In this document: one piece after another, positions 42,627 through 51,116 of the stretch
Layout of the letters: each line of letters starts with the position of its first letter
How positions within the stretch are numbered: position 1 is the first letter of the stretch
The notes under the pieces: generated by a model
Told to the model about the DNA's origin: nothing
Databases searched by the model: none
What the model saw: the letters and a program-made list of their open reading frames with translations, nothing else
Position numbers and translations under genes: made by a program
Source: Legionella_C dresdenensis
GTDB taxonomy: Bacteria; Pseudomonadota; Gammaproteobacteria; Legionellales; Legionellaceae
Length of the DNA stretch: 64,000 nucleotides
Reading direction: 5' to 3'
Assembly (NCBI RefSeq): GCF_042649825.1
Contig: NZ_JBHSAB010000024.1
Coordinates: 67,954 to 131,953 of the forward strand

Positions 42627-42795
42627 ACAGAAACGGGGCAAATGCGAACCAGGATCTTAATTTTGTATAAAATAAGTTCTTTATTGCTAAGAACACCAAA
42701 CTTTATCTCACTAAAAACTCTTTAAAAATTGGTTATATTCCTCTATACATAAGAGGTTTTACGAATAAGACTGTTCGCATTTGCCCCGTTTCTGT
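42627..42795. mobile_element. 169-bp element with perfect 23-bp inverted repeats
   Basis: Ends ACAGAAACGGGGCAAATGCG with AAC (42627-42649) and the exact complement at 42773-42795. The interior is AT-rich and non-coding, including CTCTATACATAAGAGG. No clear target duplication. It breaks the resolvase fragment and stops 18 bp before the next start codon, so it may carry that gene's promoter. I do not recognise the ends as a known IS family. Confidence 0.75.
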
Positions 42796-42813
42796 CAATA
42801 AGAAGAGGACATA

Positions 42814-43968
42814 ATGTTCAACAAATCAATAAAAACTATTTTTTTAGCAGGAATATATTGTTCTTTTCTTGCTGTCTGTTTTGCCGGACCAAAGCATACA
42901 GATATTACCAGTGATGTACTGGTTGCCATGAAGGCATATAATATACCTGTAGTTGGTTATGCCATTATAAAAAACAATGAGATAGTCGTTTCACAAACCC
43001 TGTCTATTTATTCCAGCCTGAAAGTTTCGAAAAGCTCGCTCTTTCAGGCTGCATCCATTAGCAAAAGCATTGCATCGTATGGCGCGCTCAAACTGGTTTC
43101 AGAAAACAGGTTAAAGCTTGATGAGCCCGTAAATAGCCAATTAAAAAGCTGGAAGATACCGACTAATGAATATAATGAAAATGACCCGGTTATTTTAAGA
43201 CAATTGCTGGATATGACATCGGGACTGTCTGTTTCCGGATTTCCAGGTCATGAACAGGATAAAAAATTACCAACCCTTCAGGAAGTACTGGATGGCAAGC
43301 CTCCCTCTAATACCCTGCCTGTCAGGGTATTTTATAAACCTGGAACACAATACTTCTATTCCGGCGGTGCTTTTCAGGTTCTCGAACAACTGATGGAAGA
43401 TACAACCAGTCAACCATTTTCATCCTGGATGGAAAATGAAATTTTAAAGCCACTGAAAATGAATCAGAGCATTTTCCAGTATCCGCTGGACAAAAAATTT
43501 CATTCCATAGCAATTCCGGGATTTTTATTAGATGGAACCATGATTAAAGGTGGATGGAATAATTATGCAATATCTGCTTCCGGGGGATTATGGTCAACTC
43601 CAACCGATTTAGCCCGATTTGCCATAAGCGTTTCAAAATCCTGGCTTGGAAAAGATAATGAAATCATTAAACAATCCGTTGCCAGAATGATGCTTGCCCG
43701 TCAAAAGAATACAGACTATGGTTTGGGTGTTGTGGTCAATGGCAGTGGGAAGAATTTGAATTTCAGAAAAGCTGGCCATAATCTTGGCTATCATAGCCAA
43801 CTAATCATGTTTCCTGAAAGTGGAGACGGCGTTGTTGTCATGACCAATTCTGAAAATGGTGGATCGCTTATTAACTATATGATTCCATTGATTGCTCAAA
43901 AATACCACTGGCCATGTTATTTTCCATATTTCGACGAACTCATCACAATTCCAGAGCGAGCATGTTAA
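42814..43968 (+). CDS. Serine beta-lactamase-fold hydrolase (class C/EstB-like), exported
   Basis: A 384-aa protein with a signal peptide (FLAGIYCSFLAVCFAG). Catalytic S-x-x-K is in AASISKSIASYG (about 85-90), Tyr in YFYSGGAF in place of the usual Y-x-N, and GHNLGYHSQL near 325 as the third motif. The SGGLWSTPTDLARFA stretch is typical of family VIII esterases/penicillin-binding-like proteins. It could be an esterase, a D-amino-peptidase or a beta-lactamase-like enzyme; sequence does not decide. RBS AGAGGA sits right after the inverted-repeat element. Part of the island. Confidence 0.87.
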   Translation: MFNKSIKTIFLAGIYCSFLAVCFAGPKHTDITSDVLVAMKAYNIPVVGYAIIKNNEIVVSQTLSIYSSLKVSKSSLFQAASISKSIASYGALKLVSENRLKLDEPVNSQLKSWKIPTNEYNENDPVILRQLLDMTSGLSVSGFPGHEQDKKLPTLQEVLDGKPPSNTLPVRVFYKPGTQYFYSGGAFQVLEQLMEDTTSQPFSSWMENEILKPLKMNQSIFQYPLDKKFHSIAIPGFLLDGTMIKGGWNNYAISASGGLWSTPTDLARFAISVSKSWLGKDNEIIKQSVARMMLARQKNTDYGLGVVVNGSGKNLNFRKAGHNLGYHSQLIMFPESGDGVVVMTNSENGGSLINYMIPLIAQKYHWPCYFPYFDELITIPERAC

Positions 43969-44093
43969 TAAAAAATTTTGTGAGAAAAATAACCTGAATC
44001 CATCAGAAAGCTTACTTTTGGGGATTCTTTCACAGGCCCCCATTCTTATGGAAAACAACACCTCTATATACAGGGGTCATGCTGTAGCAAGCG

Positions 44094-44482
44094 TTATGTT
44101 TATTGGTGGGCAGATGGCATTTACAGCAAGGTTCGCATGGACGATAAGCTGTGCCTTCTAGTGATTATTGGTGTCCGAGAGCGGATTAAAGGAACTTGTC
44201 GCCGTTTGTGATGGCTATCGGGAATCAACGGCTAGCTGGGAAAAAGTGCTGTTAAACTTACGTCAACGCGGCCTGCCTGCAGCACCTAAATTAGCGATTG
44301 GGGATGGTGCCTTAGGGTTTTGAGGAGCGATAAGCAAAGTTTATCCAGAAACCCGGCATCAACGATGCTGGGTGCACAAAACAGCTAATGTGTTGAACAA
44401 ACTCCCCAAGTCTATGCAGCCTAAGGTGAAAGCTTCGCTACATGAGATTTGGATGGCTGAAAAGCGGGAAGATGCCTATATT
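44094..44482 (+). pseudogene. Decayed IS256-family transposase fragment
   Basis: Reading across frames gives YVYWWADGIYSKVRM, LCLLVIIGV, then after a frameshift near 44175 LKELVAVCDGYRESTASW, LPAAPKLAIGDGALGF, a TGA in place of Trp, and VYPETRHQRCWVHKTANVLN...LHEIWMAEKREDAYI. This is the central third of an IS256/mutator transposase including one catalytic Asp (VDG/ADG). Both ends are missing; not active. Confidence 0.88.
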
Positions 44483-44485
44483 ATC

Positions 44486-44519
44486 CTATAAGCCTGATTG
44501 ATTTCAATCAGGCTTATAG
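44486..44519. terminator. Perfect 16-bp palindrome at the end of the 44504 gene
   Basis: CTATAAGCCTGATTGA (44486-44501) pairs fully with 44504-44519 across a 2-bp loop. It overlaps the stop of the minus-strand gene. There is no T-run, so it may be a terminator or the edge of an old insertion. Confidence 0.5.
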
Positions 44520-44875
44520 CTTGTTACATTTAAATTACATTGCTCCTTATCAGAATACTCAGCACGTAATTTTGCAATTATTTCTCCTGCAGGTTGCGCT
44601 CCCCCAAGCCCATGATGTTTCTTGTCATACAATGTTGTATCTATTGCAGTACCAGAAGAGGAGGTTTTAAATAATACCGGTCCAATATAATCGAAATTAA
44701 ACTCAGGATTATTTTTTAATAACTTTTGAGCATTTTTCTCTGTAAGTTTAAGATTGTATTTATTAAAAAAGGGGATATTCGAAAGTGTCTTTTTTGTCCA
44801 ATTACTTGCCAAAGCATTAGCATGCAATTCCATTAATAATCTAACTTTATTAAGATTGCCAATATTATGTAGCAT
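44504..44875 (-). CDS. Hypothetical 123-aa protein
   Basis: A soluble protein with a basic helical N-terminus (NIGNLNKVRLLMELHANALA) and a C-terminal part containing YDKKHHGLGGAQPAGEIIAK. No domain recognised and no signal peptide. The start and length are uncertain, since the ribosome site is weak. It is isolated between transposon debris and a 494-bp gap. Confidence 0.5.
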   Translation of the reverse strand: MLHNIGNLNKVRLLMELHANALASNWTKKTLSNIPFFNKYNLKLTEKNAQKLLKNNPEFNFDYIGPVLFKTSSSGTAIDTTLYDKKHHGLGGAQPAGEIIAKLRAEYSDKEQCNLNVTSYKPD

Positions 44876-45369
44876 TTTTTATCTCTTACAACTGTAATTT
44901 TAGTAAGGATATAATATAACGATGTAGCGTTAAACGCTATGCCTGTTTTGATTGCAATTCTGTTGCATTTGTGGGTGATCATTATATTATTTCAATAAAA
45001 ATGATTAAAGCGGTTTGCGTATTGAGCTCTAACTGGCGTTCTGGATTTTGATCAAAGCTTCTGACTCGAACTTTAGCTTACCCATTTTCCACTCACCGGA
45101 TATCCTTAACAAAAATGTCAGATTGAACTCTATAACTTTTTTAATAAATATGTCAGCAAATAATACAAAGCTATTTTTCTGACAGTGTTTTAAGGCCTTT
45201 GCCTGACATCAGGTTAGGGTATACCCTAGTGATAGGCAGCATTAAAAACTTGATTGTACTTTGCTGGCAAATAATCAACCAAAAATGTCTTGAGGATTAT
45301 TTTTTCTTGTTGCCCGCCGACTTCTAGATTATTGTTGCCTTAAGGTGAAATAAAAAGGATTTTTCTGCG
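44876..45369. other. AT-rich intergenic region with a 14-bp palindrome
   Basis: No gene seen. It contains a perfect palindrome TAGGGTATACCCTA at 45215-45228, about 140 bp before the AAA-ATPase gene. Repeated ATGTCAG/CTGACA words occur at about 45115-45185, possibly remnants of an insertion. Confidence 0.5.
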
Positions 45370-46887
45370 ATGATAGTTGAACATCATGATATGGACGCAA
45401 CGACTGATAACGCATTTGAAACGCTTATAGAAAAAGGACAAACTTTTGTTGATAAATCCCGGTTTCTTCGCTGGATAGATGGCGCGGGGATTAACATCCT
45501 TATGTGCGGAGAAGGGTGGGGGAAGTCTACAAATCTCTCTATGCTCCGTTCTTTTTTATCAAATCATGAGCCGCATCAAAGTGAATTATTTAAGGACTTA
45601 GCCATTAGTCGGCAAGGGGCTTACGGCAAATTTCAAGGCAAATACCCAGTGCTTTGGCTCGATTTTTCAAAACTTGGCTATGGCAGTACTGAAAAAGAAA
45701 TAAAAGACGACTTGGTTGCTTCTGTTAGGAACTTGTATCAAAACTTTGAGCTAGAGCCGCCCAAAGACTTGGCTAGCAACAGATTACCAAGAGAAGTTCA
45801 GCGGCTTAGTGTTACACTCCGTGAGCGCTTTGGTTTACAACCAATTTTAATCATTGACGACTATGATAAACCAACCCGAATTGCTCACTATGGTGGTTTT
45901 TACCAAGCAATTAATTCGATTATTGAAGGCCTGTTGACTGCATGCTTAAAAAATACCGCTTACGTATGCCAGGCATTTTTAATTGGGCAAACCCGACCTG
46001 GCGATAAGCAAGTACCAACTAACTTTAATAATTTTAGCTTATACAGTATTTTTGATAGAAAGTTTCAGGGTATTTTTGGTTTTAGTCAGGAGGAAGTGAA
46101 AACGCTTTTTACCGCTCATAACCAAACCCTGGCAGAAGAGGACTGGCAGCAGCTTTCTTTGTGGTATGGCGGCTATTATGTTGCAGGTAAAGAATATTAT
46201 AACCCCCGCTCGATTACTTGCTATTTAAATCAACTAAAGCTCGGCAATGCAGAGTTTAAGCCGTTTTTATCAAGTGAAAGCCCTTTTTTCAAAACCCTTT
46301 CTCCAGCAATTGTTACCCAATTAGGCAGCTTACTGAAAAACAATGCGGCAACGATTCGTCTAAGAACCGATGTATTTTCTAATTATTATCCAGGGAGTGA
46401 GGCAAGTGAAGCAGTCATGTTAAATCGATTGTTGTATAGCCAAATTTTAACGCCTACCCAAGCCACAAGTGATTTTGATAGTGGTGACTTCATTGAGGTA
46501 AAGCTTCCTAATCAGGAAATAACCTATTTTATTAAAAACCTTTTAGTCATGCATTATCAATGGAACGAAAGCTGTTTATCTAAAAAAGAGGTGATGACGT
46601 TCATTGGACAATATTTAACAGAAAATCCCAAGGCATCAATGGATGCAATTATTGAACTGGGCGCACTTGTCCATCAAAACAAATTCATTGAGGCGTCTGC
46701 GATGGTTAACACACTGAAAGCTAATCAAACCAATAACTGTTCTACTCAAGATAAAGACGATTCAGTAACATTGAGCCCGATTAGAATTTTAACTAATAAT
46801 TCGCTCGGCTCTCCTATCCATTCTAATCGTAATAGTGCATTAATGATTGAGCAAAAAGAACAATCATTTCTTCCTTCTATGCAATAA
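45370..46887 (+). CDS. AAA-ATPase-like protein (PF09820 type) lacking the nuclease domain
   Basis: A 505-aa protein. 'FVDKSRFLRWID' then Walker A GEGWGKST (47-54) and Walker B ILIIDDYDKP (about 159-168) follow the layout of the AAA-ATPase_like family that normally ends in a PD-(D/E)xK nuclease (DUF1703). Here LSLWYGGYYVAGKEYYNPRSI keeps the family middle part. The end lacks the 'GRIDLV...FEFK' nuclease text and has a polar tail (CSTQDKDDSVTLSPIRI...). AAGGA precedes the ATG. Function unknown; a phage-defence or host-directed role are both open. Confidence 0.78.
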   Translation: MIVEHHDMDATTDNAFETLIEKGQTFVDKSRFLRWIDGAGINILMCGEGWGKSTNLSMLRSFLSNHEPHQSELFKDLAISRQGAYGKFQGKYPVLWLDFSKLGYGSTEKEIKDDLVASVRNLYQNFELEPPKDLASNRLPREVQRLSVTLRERFGLQPILIIDDYDKPTRIAHYGGFYQAINSIIEGLLTACLKNTAYVCQAFLIGQTRPGDKQVPTNFNNFSLYSIFDRKFQGIFGFSQEEVKTLFTAHNQTLAEEDWQQLSLWYGGYYVAGKEYYNPRSITCYLNQLKLGNAEFKPFLSSESPFFKTLSPAIVTQLGSLLKNNAATIRLRTDVFSNYYPGSEASEAVMLNRLLYSQILTPTQATSDFDSGDFIEVKLPNQEITYFIKNLLVMHYQWNESCLSKKEVMTFIGQYLTENPKASMDAIIELGALVHQNKFIEASAMVNTLKANQTNNCSTQDKDDSVTLSPIRILTNNSLGSPIHSNRNSALMIEQKEQSFLPSMQ

Positions 46888-47064
46888 CCAGTACAGCGAA
46901 AATATATAACAACTTTCATAAGGCCTGGTTAATGTAAAAACCAGACTTTTCTTGCATAATTGTGCGGTACTCGCCTTCTTAAATAAGCTCAAAAAATTAC
47001 CCAACCTCCTGGTTAAGCCGAAGCACTTTAATCATGACTAAACCATGTCTTTCCAGATACAAAA

Positions 47065-47394
47065 TTAGGGATTAGCACTTACGGATGAAGTGGGAACCAC
47101 AGGCTCAACCTTTTGATAATCTACACCATCAATTTTAATGGTATTACCATCACGTTCCACCATAAACCCTTCATAGTCCTTATCATCAATGGTAATTTTT
47201 AATTTTAAGCTTTTTTTATCGTTGCCAAATTTAAATTTTTGAGCCATAGCGCTACTTGCAAGAGATTTCCATGTTTCAACGCCATCAATTTCCATTGAGT
47301 AAGCGCCTTTTGTATGCACCTTCCTTGTTTTAGTGTTGATATATAAATTGCCATTAAAGGTATTGATATCAAATGCTTTTCTACTGCCTAACAT
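47065..47394 (-). CDS. Hypothetical beta-rich small protein
   Basis: A 109-aa protein with many short strands (YINTKTRKVHTKGAYSMEI, KLKITIDDKDYEGFMVERDG, NTIKIDGVDYQKVEPV) and a flexible Ser/Pro tail. No signal peptide. GGAGCG precedes the ATG. Family not recognised. Single gene within the island. Confidence 0.6.
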   Translation of the reverse strand: MLGSRKAFDINTFNGNLYINTKTRKVHTKGAYSMEIDGVETWKSLASSAMAQKFKFGNDKKSLKLKITIDDKDYEGFMVERDGNTIKIDGVDYQKVEPVVPTSSVSANP

Positions 47395-47650
47395 AATCGC
47401 TCCTGAATGATAAATAATTAGTGTGTATCGTAAAATAAGCCCTTTTCAATTTCAATTGATATTCAATCTTTCATACGACTCAATCTTCATAAAATTATAA
47501 TGTAATCATTTGATTATCTCTTAAATTTACAGGCATAAGCGATTAATTTGCGCAAGCTCTCCATTAATTGCCCATGCTGGTAATTTAAAGTAATATATCA
47601 CTACCATCTTAATGATAATTAAATACTTTAAGTAAAAACCAAGGAAAACC

Positions 47651-48088
47651 ATGAGAAATTATACTGAAAGAGATAGACAAAATGTCATGAATGAATTCGT
47701 TCAAACGCTTAATGCTTGGCCTGGCAGTCAACAATTTCCCACTCTCTTGCAAAGTGAAGGACCTCGCCAGGCTGTTATTAGTCATATCAGAGCAGGTATA
47801 AGCGCTAATGAAATAAATTTAGAACTAATAAAATTAATTATAAAAAATAATCATTTTAGTAAAGAAGAAAATGAGGAATTTTTTTCTACATGCTTAGCTT
47901 TACTAATCCAATATTATTATGAGAATGTGCTACACGGTAAGCCCGTTGATTTCAAATTCCCCATTGAGAAAAAAACACTTAACTTGAGTGAAAATCGGTA
48001 TCGATTTGAAGCAAGATTTGCGGGTGAAATTTATCAAAATCTCACCTCCACTTCTGAGCGTGATTCAAATAACGGTCCTTCATTGTAG
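47651..48088 (+). CDS. Hypothetical helical protein, possible effector
   Basis: A 145-aa protein with AAGGAAAACC before the ATG. Helical (RQNVMNEFVQTLNAWPGSQ, EINLELIKLIIKNNHFSKEE) with FFSTCLALLIQYYYENVLHG mid-chain. It ends in a Ser/Glu/Asn-rich tail (TSTSERDSNNGPSL), which resembles Dot/Icm C-terminal signals. Unknown family. A hairpin follows at 48148. Confidence 0.6.
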   Translation: MRNYTERDRQNVMNEFVQTLNAWPGSQQFPTLLQSEGPRQAVISHIRAGISANEINLELIKLIIKNNHFSKEENEEFFSTCLALLIQYYYENVLHGKPVDFKFPIEKKTLNLSENRYRFEARFAGEIYQNLTSTSERDSNNGPSL

Positions 48089-48147
48089 TCATTTTTTTAA
48101 GTTAGTTTTTTTGTACCTGGTTTGGTTAATAACTTTTCTTCTATCTT

Positions 48148-48173
48148 AAAGCACCACTGATAAGTGGGGCTTT
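48148..48173 (+). terminator. Probable terminator of the 47651 gene
   Basis: AAAGCACCACT pairs with AGTGGGGCTTT (one mismatch), with a 4-nt loop, followed by AAGTT. The short T content makes it a moderate call. Confidence 0.45.
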
Positions 48174-48331
48174 AAGTTCTAGCCTATCTTTACATAAATC
48201 AGACTTATTAAAGTTACTGAACTCAAGGCTCCATAATATGAACTTCAAATACAGACCAACTATGTTTGTAATTTCAAGCCTATAAGATTACTATTCAGCT
48301 CCCTGTTATTAAGCTTTTAGGAGCTGTATTT

Positions 48332-49057
48332 ATGAAAAAAACTGTATTAATTACTGGTGCTAATCGAGGAATTGGTTTAGGCCTTGTTAAGGAGTTTTTA
48401 AAAAATGATTATCGAGTTATTGCAACCTGTAGACAACCATCAAAAGCTGAGCTGCTTAATGAGATTGCGAGAGAAAACACTAGTCTGCACATCTATCAGC
48501 TCGATGTGAATTGTGAATCTGATTTCATTAAGTTAAAACAAGAACTTAAAGATATCGGTATTGATACATTAATTGCTAATGCAGGTATCAAAGGCTATGA
48601 CAATCCTGAGCGCCGCACAATGGCATTTTGGGAATTCACTAGCAAAGAAATGAATGCGGCCTACGAAACAAATGTTACAGGCGCACATATGACAATTAAA
48701 ACTTTTTTACCTCTTGTCAATCAAAGCCAAGACAGAGCCATTTTTGCTATGGGCAGTGGTATAGGCAGTATTGCTGATAACCAAAGTGGTGGCTCAGCTC
48801 CCTACCGCTGTAGCAAATCTGCTTTACACCAGCTGATTGAAACAGTAGACCGTGATTGTCGCAATAGTACTACTTATTCATCGATTATCGCAGCAACATT
48901 GATCCCTGGCTTTGTGAAAACTGATATGGGTGGTCCTAACGCTCGGTTAACGGTTGAGGAATGTTGTTCACGCCTTTATCAGCGCATACAAGAAGTTATT
49001 GAAAGCCGAGAAACTAACAAATTAATCATGCATGATAGATCTGCCATGCCGTTTTAA
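48332..49057 (+). CDS. Short-chain dehydrogenase/reductase (C-factor-like)
   Basis: A 241-aa SDR. Gly-rich motif ITGANRGIGLGLVKEF (about 6-21), NAGIKGYD near 87, Ser in FAMGSGIGSIADNQSGG and Tyr/Lys in APYRCSKSALHQL. The order resembles CsgA/C-factor and sniffer-like SDRs. Substrate unknown. AGGAGCTG precedes the ATG. It is the only clearly metabolic gene in the 42-50 kb stretch. Confidence 0.85.
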   Translation: MKKTVLITGANRGIGLGLVKEFLKNDYRVIATCRQPSKAELLNEIARENTSLHIYQLDVNCESDFIKLKQELKDIGIDTLIANAGIKGYDNPERRTMAFWEFTSKEMNAAYETNVTGAHMTIKTFLPLVNQSQDRAIFAMGSGIGSIADNQSGGSAPYRCSKSALHQLIETVDRDCRNSTTYSSIIAATLIPGFVKTDMGGPNARLTVEECCSRLYQRIQEVIESRETNKLIMHDRSAMPF

Positions 49058-49301
49058 CTAATTTCTCTATGGGCTTGTTCCGCCTATTGAACAAAATGCA
49101 ATGGGTGGATCAGTAAATAGATTAATAATTATGAAAACTATTAATACCGTATTTAGCGCTTTTGCAGTATAGAATTATTGGACTTTGGTGTTAAGAAAAA
49201 TCCTCTCGAGCTTGGAATAGATTATTTTAATCAATCAGCAGATATTGTATCGACTTCCAAGTCCATAGTTAATGGCAGTGAGAACCCCATTGAGTTCCGC
49301 A

Positions 49302-49739
49302 TTAACAAGGACCACAGACCGCTTTTTCGAGCTCAAACTTTTCAACCAATGACCACTTTTTTTCATTTACAGAATATTTATCACGACGGATGGACAAAAC
49401 ATCCTGTTCTATATTTAAATAAGGATTTAGCGATCGCATAAGCCCTATTGCTTTCGAGGGACTCATGGATATTTTAACAACAAAACGATCTATTTCATAA
49501 TTAAGATGCATCTTCTCAAGCATACCATCGATCTGCATTTCGCTAATAATCTCTCCAGATCCCGCGCTACGTTTAAAACCATGCCCTAAACAAGCTTTAA
49601 ACTCATCCATAGTTAAATTAGAAACCGCATCATTACTATAGACGAGGTAACAGGATTCTTCTTTCGCAGGTGGAAACAGGATGGCTGAGCAATTAAATTG
49701 CTTTTCTTTTTCGGCCTTTACTTCTTTAAAGTCTTTCAT
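49302..49739 (-). CDS. Hypothetical 145-aa protein
   Basis: I chose the ATG at 49739, after AGGAAGTG; a GTG at 49748 is close. The chain has KQFNCSAILFPPAKEESCYL, a helix TMDEFKACLGHGF, and DRFVVKISMSPSKAIGLMRS, ending with a Cys pair (AVCGPC). No recognised family. A plus-strand reading across the same bases (49178-49441) is less convincing because it lacks a ribosome site. Confidence 0.55.
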   Translation of the reverse strand: MKDFKEVKAEKEKQFNCSAILFPPAKEESCYLVYSNDAVSNLTMDEFKACLGHGFKRSAGSGEIISEMQIDGMLEKMHLNYEIDRFVVKISMSPSKAIGLMRSLNPYLNIEQDVLSIRRDKYSVNEKKWSLVEKFELEKAVCGPC

Positions 49740-49895
49740 CCCTAACACTTCCTAATAGTTTATAAAATTTCGTCGGAATAGCTTAAAATAAAATTAACAA
49801 TCTGTCGATGATTTGGCGAGTATCAGATTAATTGCGCCATTGAGGAAAAACATTGAAAATTAATTCACCGAAGGCTGTCGTTGTATCAATTGCGG

Positions 49896-50012
49896 GCATC
49901 TGGGAGCGCCAGGATGACTTCATGCGTGTTTGCAAAAAGCTTTTAAAGGAAAGGGCTTACCCGCTCTGAACTTGCAGGGCCTCACCCCTAAACGCGCGAT
50001 AGAAACCGATTA
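49896..50012. repeat. Partial copy of the 13.4-kb repeat block
   Basis: Matches 13488-13615 closely: GGCATCTGGGAGCGCCAGGA, TGACTTCATGCGTGTTTGCA, the arm AAAGCTTTTAAAGGAAAGGG and CGCGATAGAAACC. The left hairpin arm is absent. The unit runs into the last codons of cinA. Confidence 0.85.
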
Positions 50013-51116
50013 CGCGGCACCGGATCGGCTGGCATTGATCAATTCGTAAATCCGATAACATAACCATTCGGCCGCATAATGTACAACCATGACACTGCGA
50101 TAAGGAAAGGTATGGCTTTCCTGTTTTTCCTCTCCCTGAAGATGATAAGTAATTGTAATCGTTGTATCACCGCCATGCTGTTGCCCAGACCAGTATTCCT
50201 GCAGTCCATCAATTCGAAAAGCAAAGTCGGGGTTAGCGTGTGTGGTGAAACTCAGGACGGAATAATTTGCGGGTTTTTGAATTAAAGTCTGTAACAGTCC
50301 GCCGGTTGCATTATCCTGAATCAGAACTGACTGATGCCAGGCAGCAAGCGCTTCTGCCAGCTTTTCAGACGCCTTTTGCTCTACAGAGGCAATAATATGC
50401 GGCGCCAGCAAGGGGGCGACAATCGCTGTAATCGTATTGAGCAAATCTGCCTGGCAGCGTACCTTGCACTCTACGTAGGGTGTTTCCAAACGGTAACCGG
50501 TTACGCAATTAATGTCTTTTAGCGCATCATCCAATTGTTGAGAAATCTGTGCCTCAGCAACTCCAAATACGCGCCATTTTAACACTTGGGTTGAATCGTG
50601 TTGCAGCTTCTGTACTATCGGCAATACATGGTTATTGAACATCGGCATACATTCCCGCGGCGGCCCGGGAAGTAAAATGTACAGATGTTCCTGATGCCAA
50701 TAATAACAACCCATTGCAGTGCCATTCGGATTCGGCAGCAAAACAGCATCTGCCGGAAATTTGGCTTGTTGCCGGTTCCCTTCAGTTAAAGACATGGTAG
50801 TGCGTAACAGGCGGTTTTGTATATGCTCAATCGCCTCTGGAAATTCTACCAGTGGTTGATTAATGAACCGACTCAAAGCATAACGGGTGCGATCATCAGA
50901 CGTTGGGCCCAGCCCCCCGGTGATGAGAATAACCTGATGTTGAGCGGCGAGATAGGCAATACTGCTGTAAATTTCATTTTCTTCATCGGTACATGACATA
51001 TGCAGGCCGACTGTTAATCCTTCTGAATTCAGGGCATGTGCCAATTGATATCCATTAGTATTTAAAGTATCGCCGTAAACGATTTCATCACCGGTGGCCA
51101 GTATTGCTATTTTCAT
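50010..51116 (-). CDS. cinA: CinA-type protein with degenerate C-terminal domain
   Basis: A 368-aa protein. The N-terminal MoCF domain is clear: ILATGDEIVYGDTLNTNGYQ, ITGGLGPTSDDRTRYALS near 65-82, LPNPNGTAMGCYY and LLPGPPRECMPMF. The C-terminal half (about 225-368) should be the PncC nicotinamide-nucleotide amidase domain. It keeps SEKLAEALAAWHQSV...DNATGGLLQTL but lacks the usual 'TAESCTGG' text, so activity is doubtful. The last residues border a repeat. Its start overlaps the DUF457 gene by 29 bp. Confidence 0.88.
   Translation of the reverse strand: MKIAILATGDEIVYGDTLNTNGYQLAHALNSEGLTVGLHMSCTDEENEIYSSIAYLAAQHQVILITGGLGPTSDDRTRYALSRFINQPLVEFPEAIEHIQNRLLRTTMSLTEGNRQQAKFPADAVLLPNPNGTAMGCYYWHQEHLYILLPGPPRECMPMFNNHVLPIVQKLQHDSTQVLKWRVFGVAEAQISQQLDDALKDINCVTGYRLETPYVECKVRCQADLLNTITAIVAPLLAPHIIASVEQKASEKLAEALAAWHQSVLIQDNATGGLLQTLIQKPANYSVLSFTTHANPDFAFRIDGLQEYWSGQQHGGDTTITITYHLQGEEKQESHTFPYRSVMVVHYAAEWLCYRIYELINASRSGAA

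Noticed and set aside
42543..42725. Complete small recombinase of 60 aa
   Set aside because: Only the first 26 codons are resolvase-like; the rest is the inverted-repeat element.
43892..44161. 89-codon plus-strand ORF
   Set aside because: Starts inside the beta-lactamase-fold gene and runs out of frame through the IS256 remnant; not a real protein.
49178..49441. 87-codon plus-strand ORF
   Set aside because: Overlaps the minus-strand 49302-49739 gene, lacks a ribosome site and has no domain.
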